Assembly: GCA_945886995.1 (NCBI GenBank)
Contig: CAMCZJ010000026.1
Span: forward strand, 1 to 20,083
Source of the DNA: Asaia bogorensis
GTDB taxonomy: Bacteria; Pseudomonadota; Alphaproteobacteria; Acetobacterales; Acetobacteraceae
Direction: 5' to 3'
Length of the DNA stretch: 20,083 bases
A program made the position numbers and the translations under genes. This document shows positions 14,282-20,083 of this stretch, one piece after another. A model generated the notes under the pieces. It was not told the origin of the DNA and did no database searches. It saw nothing but the letters and a program-made list of their open reading frames with translations. Position 1 is the first letter of the stretch. Every line of letters starts with the position of its first letter.

Positions 14282-14572
14282 TCAGGTGAGGACCTCATAC
14301 AGCAACCGCGCCTCAGGTGCCGGGCCGCGCCTTTCGGCCAAGGCCAGCACGCGCCAAAGGATGATCTGCCCCGAAGCCCCCTGCCCTAACGCGAGCGTCA
14401 GCACATCGCCTGGCCGCAGCTTGGCATGGGGCTTATCGGTCGGCAGCCGATTGATCCGCACCACGCCCTTTTCCACCATCCGCGCGCATTCTGCCCTGGT
14501 CTTGCGGAGGCGCGCGCACCAAAGCCAGGCATCCAGCCGCTGATAATCCCGCCCTTCCGCCTCTGCCGCCAC
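14282..14572 (-). CDS. S4-domain RNA-binding protein (HslR/Hsp15-like)
   Basis: 96 residues beginning with a GTG codon. Residues about 10-60 are a classic S4 domain: QRLDAWLWCARLRKTRAECARMVEKGVVRIN, then KPHAKLRPGDVLTL. The remainder is a short tail. Hsp15 of E. coli binds free 50S subunits that carry a stalled nascent chain; alphaproteobacterial homologues with this neighbourhood are likely similar, but that is inferred. The start lies 10 bases after the helicase stop, indicating co-transcription and perhaps coupling. The pairing of an S4 protein with a helicase points to RNA or ribosome metabolism. Confidence 0.85.
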   Translation of the reverse strand: MAAEAEGRDYQRLDAWLWCARLRKTRAECARMVEKGVVRINRLPTDKPHAKLRPGDVLTLALGQGASGQIILWRVLALAERRGPAPEARLLYEVLT

Positions 14573-14582
14573 CGCGACCTGC

Positions 14583-17414
14583 TCAATCCTTCTTGAGCTT
14601 CAACGCGGCCAGCACCGCAAAGGGGCTATCGGGGCGCGGCATGGGGGGCAGCGCCACCCGATCTTCCCGTGGGGGGCGCGGGCCGCGCGGGCGGTCATTG
14701 CCGCCCTTATGGCCGTATTGCTGGCGCTGCTGCTGTTGCTGCTGCCCGCCGCCTTCGGGCTTGGGGCGGCGATCCGGGCGTTGATCCGGCCGGCGTTCCG
14801 GGCGCTGCTGTTCGGGCGGCGTCTGTTCTGGCGTAGCGCCCTCAGCGGTATTAGCCTCGGCGGGCTTATCCTCACGGCGGCGCTGATCCGGGCGGGGGCC
14901 GCGGCGATCAGGGCGCCGGTCATCCCGGCGCGGGCCCTGGTGCTGGCGGGGCTCGAAGCGCGGTGCGCGCTGCTGGCCGATGCGCGCGGGCGCGGGCGGG
15001 CCGAAGTTTTTCTCGTCCAGAGTTTCCGCCAGGATCAGGCGGAAACCCATGGCATCCAGCACCGGGCCCAGGTTTTCGCCCTTGATCCCCAAGCGGCTGG
15101 CCAGATCCCCCGGCAACAGGGCAGGCGCCTTGCGCGTCAGGTGTCCCAATTCGCCGGCAATGCGTTCCGCCACATCAAGGCGCAGCAGTACGGGACCGGC
15201 GGGCAGCCAGCCCATGGTCTCCGCAAAGCCGCGCGGCCAATCGGCGGGCGGCGCCACCGCGATCAATCCGCCCGAGGGCAGTTTGGGCGTTTCAATGCCA
15301 CGCAGCAGGGACCAAAGCTGTGCGCGCAGCGTCATGGCGCGCGGCTTCAGCGCTTCCGGCACGTAAAGCGCATAGCGCCCGGCGCGGATGCCAATACCCT
15401 TCAGCTTCTGGCGCAGATCGGGGCGGATATCCGCATCCGTCGCCCCCATCGCGAGGCCCAATTCCTCCCGCAACCGAAAGGCTGGGCCGCGCAGCGTATT
15501 GTCCTCGCTGGCCTTTTCTTCTGCGGTAAAAATCGCGCCGAGATCGCGCTTCACCAGCGCTTCAATCCAGGTCGCCAACCGCGCGCGAATGCGTTCGCGC
15601 TGCGCGCCATCGAGAAATTCTGAGGGCAAAACTTCAATCAGCGGCTTGCCGGGTTCAGAACCGGGCTTCAGCTTCGCCACTTCCGCAATATCACCAAGCC
15701 CTGCCGGCATATTGGGCGCGTGGGAATAGGCCCAGGTCACGCCATGCTGCGGCGTCAGCGCAAAAGCCTCATCCTTCGCGGATTCCAGCATGGAAACGCG
15801 GCGCGGGATTTCCGCCCCCAAGGCACGGCGCGCGGCGCGCAGCACCACGCGGCGTTCTTCTTCCTTTACCGTCGCGCCATCGGGTTCAAACAGGAAGCCC
15901 TTCACATGGCCGACCGGATGGCCTTCCACCACCACTTCCCCGCGCCGGGTGACGGCGGAGAGCAATTCCTCATCGCTTTCATCAAGCGCACGGATCAGAT
16001 GCGCCGCGCGGCGGTCAACAAAACGTGCGGTCAGGCTTTCATGCAAAGCGTCGGAGACCATGTCTTCCACGCGCCGCGCATCCGCCTGCAAGCCCGCGGC
16101 ATCATCCAGCCAATCAGCCCGCGCCGCGACATAGGACCAGACACGAATGGCCGAAAGCCGCGCCATCAGCGTATCAAGATCGCCTTCCGCCATGCCAAGC
16201 TGCGCGAGCGATGACGCCACCCAATCACGCGGCAGGCGGCCTTCGCGCGCCAGATGCGTGAAGATGCGCGCGCAAAGCCTGGTGTGGCTATCATCCGCAA
16301 GCTTGCGGAAATCCGGCACCTGGCAGGCTTCCCACAGCAAGCGCACGCGCGATGCGGTATCGGCCAGGCCGCGAATTTCTTCTTCCCGCACCAGCATGGA
16401 AAGCGTGATGTGGTCCACCGCATCATGGCCCTTGGCAAGACCGGGCAAAGGCGCCGACGCACCCAGGGTATCGAGCAGTGTCTCGACCGAAGAAAAATCC
16501 AGATCGGAATTGCGCCAGGCGAGGGTTTTCAGCGGTTCAAAAGCATGGGTTTCAATCTGGGTGATGATGTCATCATCCAGTGTCGGCGCTTCCGCCGTGG
16601 TGCCGAAAGTGCCATCGCGCATGCCACGCCCGGCGCGGCCCGCGATTTGCGCGACTTCCTGTGCCGTCAGGGCACGCGGCTGATGGCCATCAAACTTGTT
16701 GAGCGCAGCGAGTGCCACATGGTCCACATCCATATTGAGGCCCATGCCGATGGCATCCGTCGCCACCAGGAAATCCACTTCACGGTTTTGATAGAGCGCC
16801 ACTTGTGCGTTGCGTGTCCGCGGCGAAAGCCTGCCCATCACCACGGCGCAGCCGCCACGCCGGCGGCGCACCGCTTCTGCAATGGCGTAAACTTCCTGCG
16901 CGCTGAAGGCGACAATTGCGGAACGTGCCGGCAGGCGCGACAGCTTGGCGGGGCCAGCATAAGTCAGTTGCGAAAGCCGGGCGCGGGTTTCGATTTCCGC
17001 GCGCGGAATCAAGCGGCGCAGCAAAGGCGCGATGGTCTCCGCACCCAGGAACATGGTTTCCACCATGCCGCGCGCATTGAGCAGCCGATCGGTAAAGACA
17101 TGCCCGCGATCCGGGTCCGCACAGAGCTGGATTTCATCCACGGCGAGGAATTCCACTGGCCGATCCAGCGGCATGGCTTCCACCGTGCAGGCGAAATACT
17201 TCGCCTCAGGCGGCACGATCTTTTCCTCGCCAGTGATCAGGGCAACGTAGCGTTCGCCCTTCATCGCCACCATGCGATCATAATTTTCACGCGCCAGCAG
17301 CCGCAGCGGAAAGCCAATACTGCCCGAAGCATGGGCGAGCATCCGCTCAATCGCGAGGTGGGTCTTGCCGGTATTGGTCGGGCCAAGAATGGCGCGAACC
17401 CTGGGTTCGAACAT
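14583..17414 (-). CDS. SUV3-type RNA helicase with basic C-terminal tail
   Basis: 943 residues from the ATG at 17414 (MFEPRVRAILGPTNTGKT). An in-frame ORF extends to 17735 but would overlap the divergent transporter and adds no family sequence. Walker A is GPTNTGKT (11-18), Walker B DEIQ (93-96), motif V ATDAIGMGLNMD (218-229) and motif VI QIAGRAGRG (256-264). This matches bacterial homologues of the mitochondrial SUV3 helicase, which works with a ribonuclease in RNA decay. The last ~120 residues are Arg/Asp/Pro/Gln-rich with RRPDRR-type repeats and a Gln run, typical of disordered RNA-binding or condensate-forming tails, and end in SPFAVLAALKLKKD. It heads the helicase - S4 - fdxA - carD cluster. 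Confidence 0.88.
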   Translation of the reverse strand: MFEPRVRAILGPTNTGKTHLAIERMLAHASGSIGFPLRLLARENYDRMVAMKGERYVALITGEEKIVPPEAKYFACTVEAMPLDRPVEFLAVDEIQLCADPDRGHVFTDRLLNARGMVETMFLGAETIAPLLRRLIPRAEIETRARLSQLTYAGPAKLSRLPARSAIVAFSAQEVYAIAEAVRRRRGGCAVVMGRLSPRTRNAQVALYQNREVDFLVATDAIGMGLNMDVDHVALAALNKFDGHQPRALTAQEVAQIAGRAGRGMRDGTFGTTAEAPTLDDDIITQIETHAFEPLKTLAWRNSDLDFSSVETLLDTLGASAPLPGLAKGHDAVDHITLSMLVREEEIRGLADTASRVRLLWEACQVPDFRKLADDSHTRLCARIFTHLAREGRLPRDWVASSLAQLGMAEGDLDTLMARLSAIRVWSYVAARADWLDDAAGLQADARRVEDMVSDALHESLTARFVDRRAAHLIRALDESDEELLSAVTRRGEVVVEGHPVGHVKGFLFEPDGATVKEEERRVVLRAARRALGAEIPRRVSMLESAKDEAFALTPQHGVTWAYSHAPNMPAGLGDIAEVAKLKPGSEPGKPLIEVLPSEFLDGAQRERIRARLATWIEALVKRDLGAIFTAEEKASEDNTLRGPAFRLREELGLAMGATDADIRPDLRQKLKGIGIRAGRYALYVPEALKPRAMTLRAQLWSLLRGIETPKLPSGGLIAVAPPADWPRGFAETMGWLPAGPVLLRLDVAERIAGELGHLTRKAPALLPGDLASRLGIKGENLGPVLDAMGFRLILAETLDEKNFGPPAPARIGQQRAPRFEPRQHQGPRRDDRRPDRRGPRPDQRRREDKPAEANTAEGATPEQTPPEQQRPERRPDQRPDRRPKPEGGGQQQQQQRQQYGHKGGNDRPRGPRPPREDRVALPPMPRPDSPFAVLAALKLKKD

Positions 17415-17511
17415 GCGGGGGTCAATGTCCAAAAGAAAAACGCGCTGCTCCGTGGCATGGCGCGGCGCGCTTGTCCATGGTGGCGGCAACGGGCAGGGTG
17501 GCGCGCCCGTG
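17415..17511. other. divergent promoter region, helicase and MFS transporter
   Basis: 97 bases separate the two start codons, so promoters for both directions should lie here or extend into the genes. No clear -35/-10 boxes or operator repeats were found. Confidence 0.4.
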
Positions 17512-18645
17512 ATGAGTCCCGCCACCCGCTTCGCCCTGATCTTCGCCGCGCAATTCGCGGCCTTTGGCGTGATGATGCCCTTCCTGCCCCCGCTTTTGCT
17601 GGCGCGCGGGCTGACACCGGCTGATTTAGGCACGGTGTTGGCCGCCGGCAGTGCGCTGAAATTGCTGGCCGGGCCGCTGGGTGGGCGCGTTGCGGATTGG
17701 CTGGGTGATCCCAGGCTGGTGCTGATTTGCTGCACTGGCGCGGCGGCGGCCTTCGCGGCGGGTTTTGGGCTTGTCGGCGGGTTTTGGGCGCTGCTGCTGT
17801 TGCATTTGGCGCTATCGGCGGCGCTGGCGCCGACGACCGCGCTGGCCGATGCGATGGCGCTGCGCGTGGCCCGGGAACCGCCCGGATTTGATTATGGCCG
17901 CGCCCGGGCGGCGGGTTCCGCCAGTTATATCCTGGCCGCTGTGCTGGCGGGCGCGCTGGTGGGTGTGCTGGGTGCGGGCAGCGCTGCCTGGCTGATTGCC
18001 GCCATGCTTGGCCTTGGCGCCGCTGCGGCCTTTCTTCTGCCGCGTGCTGAGGGCTTTGGCCGCGGTGGTGCAAGCGGGTTTCGCGCCGCACTCGCGCTGC
18101 CTTGGCTGCGCCGCCTGATGCTGATTGCCGCGCTGATGCAAGGCAGCCACGCGGCCTATTACGCCTTTGGGTCCATCCATTGGCAGGCTTTGGGCTTCAG
18201 CGCTGGGGTGATTGGCCTGCTTTGGGCCTGGGGCGTGGTGGCGGAGGTTGCGCTGTTCCTGTGGGGGCGCGGCCTGGTGGAACGGCTTGGCGTGCGCGGT
18301 CTTGTTCTGCTGGCTGCGGGGGCGGGCGTGCTGCGCTGGCCGATTATGGCGGTAAGTGAAAGCCTGCCGCCGCTCATTTTCGCGCAAGCGCTGCATGCGC
18401 TGACCTTTGGCGCCATGCATCTGGCGGCGATACGGCTATTGCAGGAACGCGTGCCGGTGAGCCTGGGGGGCACGGCGCAGACACTGCTCGGCGCCGCCGT
18501 GGGGGCGATGACGACGCTGCTGACGCTGGCTTCAGGGCCTGGCTATGCCGCGCTTGGGGCGGGGATTTTCTGGGCCATGGCGGGGCTGTGTGGGGTGGTC
18601 GTGGTGTTGGTGGGGGTGGGGGTGGGTAGCCTTAGCCGCAGGTAA
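17512..18645 (+). CDS. MFS transporter, HcaT/MFS_1-like
   Basis: 377 residues from the ATG at 17512, which gives a proper first membrane helix (MSPATRFALIFAAQFAAFGV). The ORF is open back to 17365 but that extension is hydrophilic and antisense to the helicase start. A GTG directly before the ATG is an alternative. About 11-12 hydrophobic segments are visible. LLLARGLTPADLGTVLAAGS with GGRVADWLGD is the loop 2-3 region, and QGSHAAYYAFGSIHWQALGF (about 206-225) is the strong signature of the HcaT (3-phenylpropionate permease-like)/MFS_1_like group. The substrate is unknown in most members. The C-terminus ends in a Val/Gly-rich tail from a G-rich tract and overlaps the convergent inhibitor gene by 14 bases. 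Confidence 0.85.
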   Translation: MSPATRFALIFAAQFAAFGVMMPFLPPLLLARGLTPADLGTVLAAGSALKLLAGPLGGRVADWLGDPRLVLICCTGAAAAFAAGFGLVGGFWALLLLHLALSAALAPTTALADAMALRVAREPPGFDYGRARAAGSASYILAAVLAGALVGVLGAGSAAWLIAAMLGLGAAAAFLLPRAEGFGRGGASGFRAALALPWLRRLMLIAALMQGSHAAYYAFGSIHWQALGFSAGVIGLLWAWGVVAEVALFLWGRGLVERLGVRGLVLLAAGAGVLRWPIMAVSESLPPLIFAQALHALTFGAMHLAAIRLLQERVPVSLGGTAQTLLGAAVGAMTTLLTLASGPGYAALGAGIFWAMAGLCGVVVVLVGVGVGSLSRR

Positions 18646-18913
18646 TCCGCGTCACCACACCATTTTCGATCAGCCCGGTTGCGCGATCTAGCCGATAATC
18701 CTTGGTCATGGGCGTGGTTGGCCCACCCATGCGCACGGTGCTGATGCCCGGCATGGCTTGCAGGGCAGCGCGCACTTCTTCGGGCGCTTTGCCGAGCAAG
18801 GCCGCGAAGCGCGCCTCATGCCGCGCGCAGCCTTCGGGCGCCTGTGCCTGCGCAGCGCCGGCGATGGCGAGAAAGCCGACAGTCAAGGCAAGGGACCGCA
18901 GTTTCCGTGTCAT
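18632..18913 (-). CDS. secreted protease-inhibitor-like protein, I78 family
   Basis: 93 residues with a clear Sec signal peptide (MTRKLRSLALTVGFLAIAGA, cleavage near Ala23 after AQA). The mature part resembles inhibitor family I78: Cys29 near the start, LLGKAPEEVRAAL, a VRMGGP turn, then TKDYRLDRATGLIENGVVTR ending in ITCG with Cys92. The two cysteines could form the family disulfide. I78 proteins are small periplasmic or secreted inhibitors of serine proteases; target unknown here. AAGGA seven bases before the ATG supports the start. It converges on the MFS gene with a 14-base overlap and is divergent from the substrate-binding protein gene. Confidence 0.75.
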   Translation of the reverse strand: MTRKLRSLALTVGFLAIAGAAQAQAPEGCARHEARFAALLGKAPEEVRAALQAMPGISTVRMGGPTTPMTKDYRLDRATGLIENGVVTRITCG

Positions 18914-19057
18914 CGTTCAATCCTTCTGAAGCCGTCTTGGGCAACAAAGCCAGTTAAACATTGTGCCATGGCGAATTTGCGGCGGAGCCACGCCAGATTG
19001 CCGCGCGGCTTCGCAAGCGCCATTCTGGGCCGTACCGCTTTGCAAGGAACCCGCCCC
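18914..19057. other. divergent intergenic region
   Basis: 144 bases between the inhibitor-like gene and the substrate-binding-protein gene. No strong repeat or promoter match was recognised beyond the ribosome-binding sites at each end. Confidence 0.35.
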
Positions 19058-19744
19058 ATGGCCCAGCCGCTTTCCATCATGTCCACCCTGGCATTGCAGG
19101 GCGTTCTGGAAGTTCTGGCGCCGCTTTGGGCCAAGACCAACCCGGCGCCCGCCATGGTGTTTGACCCGACCAAAAGCATTTCGCAGCGCATAACCGATGG
19201 CGCGCGGGGTGATATCGCGATCCTGACAGCTGCCGCCGTGGATGATTTCATCGCCAAGGGGATTTTCGCGGCAGGCAGCCGGCGTGATTTGGCGCTTTCC
19301 CACATTGGTGTTGCGGTCGCAGCCGGTGCGAAGCGGCCCGATATCAGCACGCCGGAAGCCTTCCGCGCGACGCTGCTGGCGACACCGTCCCTGGCCTATT
19401 CCCGTGCCGGCGCCAGCGGGCTGTTCTTTGCGGGGCTGATCGAAAGGCTGGGCATCGCGGCAGAGGTGAACGCGAAAGCCACCGTCATCCCGCAGGGCTT
19501 TACCGGTGAATTGCTGAAGCGCGGCGAAGTCGCACTCGCCATTCAGCAGGTGAGCGAATTGATGACCGTGCCGGGGATAGACATTATCGGCACGCTGCCC
19601 GCCGAAATTGGCGAGGTGATGACCTTCTCCGCCGCCATTTTCGCCGAAGCGCCACAGCCGGAAGCTGCGTGCGCCTTCATGGCATTTCTGGTGCAAGGCG
19701 CGGATGCCAAGCTGCTCCGCGCCAAGGGGTTGGAGCCGGTGTGA
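19058..19744 (+). CDS. ModA-like substrate-binding-domain protein without signal peptide
   Basis: 228 residues from the ATG at 19058, with AAGGA about ten bases upstream. In-frame ATGs at 18968 and 18758 exist but add sequence without family character. The fold pattern is that of type 2 periplasmic binding proteins related to molybdate-binding ModA: PLSIMSTLALQGVLEVLAPL, FDPTKSISQRITDG, GDIAILTAAAVDDFIAKG, then SLAYSRAGASGLFFAGLIER and the closing AFMAFLVQGADAKLLRAKGL. ModA normally has a signal peptide and a permease/ATPase pair beside it; neither is seen. It may be a cytoplasmic ligand-binding protein or an orphan. Ligand unknown. Confidence 0.75.
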   Translation: MAQPLSIMSTLALQGVLEVLAPLWAKTNPAPAMVFDPTKSISQRITDGARGDIAILTAAAVDDFIAKGIFAAGSRRDLALSHIGVAVAAGAKRPDISTPEAFRATLLATPSLAYSRAGASGLFFAGLIERLGIAAEVNAKATVIPQGFTGELLKRGEVALAIQQVSELMTVPGIDIIGTLPAEIGEVMTFSAAIFAEAPQPEAACAFMAFLVQGADAKLLRAKGLEPV

Positions 19745-19750
19745 AAGAAC

Positions 19751-20083
19751 TCACGCCCCCAACGCAAACCCCTCATACCCCTTATCCGCCACCTCATCAC
19801 AAATCCGCCGATACCGGGCCATGCCGCCGATATAGGGCATGAAAACACGCGGCTTGCCCGGCACATTGGCGCCCAGATACCAGGAATGCAGCGTTTTCGT
19901 GAAAAGCGTGCGGTCCGCCACTTCCTGCACCTGCACCATCCAATCATCCACCGCATCGGGCTTCGCTTCAATGCGCGTCTGGCCGGCGGCGCGCATATCC
20001 GCGATGCAGCGGGTGATCCATTCCACATGTTGTTCGATGGCGACAGGCATATTGGTCAGCACTGAAGGGCTGCCAGGCCCGGT
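19751..20083 (-). CDS. flavin-containing monooxygenase, Baeyer-Villiger type (C-terminal part)
   Basis: Partial: 110 codons from the window edge to the TGA at 19751-19753, with the N-terminal cofactor domains off the right end. The visible stretch begins TGPGSPSVLTNMPVAIEQHV (residues 1-20 of the visible part) followed by EWI, and continues with LHSWYLGANVPGKPRVFMPY followed by IGGMARYR. Both are hallmarks of the C-terminus of cyclohexanone-monooxygenase-like Baeyer-Villiger enzymes, which use FAD and NADPH to insert oxygen next to a ketone. Substrate cannot be deduced. It is convergent with the substrate-binding-protein gene 6 bases away. Confidence 0.88.
   Translation of the reverse strand, partial: TGPGSPSVLTNMPVAIEQHVEWITRCIADMRAAGQTRIEAKPDAVDDWMVQVQEVADRTLFTKTLHSWYLGANVPGKPRVFMPYIGGMARYRRICDEVADKGYEGFALGA

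Noticed and set aside
14709..15623. 304-codon plus-strand ORF opposite the helicase C-terminus
   Set aside because: Same reason: a shadow of the GC-rich helicase tail with no domain signature.
16254..17624. 456-codon plus-strand ORF opposite the helicase
   Set aside because: It is antisense to a helicase with all motifs intact. The product is His/Arg/Ala-rich without any family pattern and reflects codon bias of the true gene.
17415..17735. N-terminal extension of the helicase to 17735
   Set aside because: It would overlap the divergent transporter, is Ser/Pro/Ala-rich without motif content, and the Walker A follows directly after the 17414 ATG as in homologues.
1..20083. tRNA, rRNA, CRISPR, insertion sequence or prophage
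   Set aside because: No tRNA-like T-loop context, no regularly spaced repeats, and no transposase, integrase or terminal repeats were recognised by reading both strands.

Overview
The window is GC-rich chromosomal DNA with dense, short-spaced genes and reads as an alphaproteobacterium, most likely Rhodospirillales/Acetobacteraceae (Roseomonas-like). The main reason is two gene neighbourhoods that are typical of alphaproteobacteria: thioredoxin/TPR protein - LON-domain protein - Trm112-like protein - DUF971 protein, and SUV3-type helicase - S4 RNA-binding protein - seven-iron ferredoxin - CarD regulator. The assignment is by gene content and composition only. No phage, transposon, integrase, CRISPR array, tRNA or rRNA was recognised.

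Layout, left to right. Bases 1-235 hold the tail of an upstream transcript and a strong terminator-like hairpin. A plus-strand operon (236-2439) carries the CnoX/YbbN-type chaperone-redoxin, a stand-alone LON substrate-binding domain protein, a Trm112/UPF0434 protein and a DUF971 protein. Convergent to it on the minus strand are kdsA (KDO-8-phosphate synthase, lipopolysaccharide precursor) and pyrG (CTP synthase), overlapping by 4 bases. CTP is needed to activate KDO, so this pair is functionally coherent. Next come a small minus-strand hypothetical gene with its own ribosome-binding site, a divergent plus-strand gene resembling FlaG behind an AT-rich promoter-like stretch, and a 51-codon minus-strand ORF with a very good Shine-Dalgarno sequence. 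The minus-strand pair CaiB/BaiF CoA-transferase - HMG-CoA-lyase-like enzyme (6376-8474) looks like an acid activation-and-cleavage module.

A divergent intergenic region with a large nested hairpin ending in a T-run precedes a plus-strand operon: a small GatC/AtzG-like protein, an amidase-signature hydrolase and a polytopic GT-C type glycosyltransferase. A hairpin separates this from the convergent helicase - S4 - fdxA - carD cluster on the minus strand. The CarD protein is unusual. A ~340-residue Lys/Ala/Pro-rich, histone-H1-like tail precedes the RNA-polymerase-binding domain, and its upstream region has a tandem 30-base repeat that folds into two hairpins. Between fdxA and carD there is also a perfect 30-base palindrome and a second strong inverted repeat.

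The right end has an MFS transporter divergent from the helicase, a small secreted I78-type protease-inhibitor-like protein convergent to it, a signal-less ModA-like substrate-binding protein, and the C-terminal part of a flavin monooxygenase (Baeyer-Villiger type) cut by the window edge. The items most worth a second look are the H1-tail/CarD fusion with its structured leader, the nested hairpin before the amidase operon, the small amidase partner, the CoA-transferase/lyase pair, and the two small unassigned ORFs.
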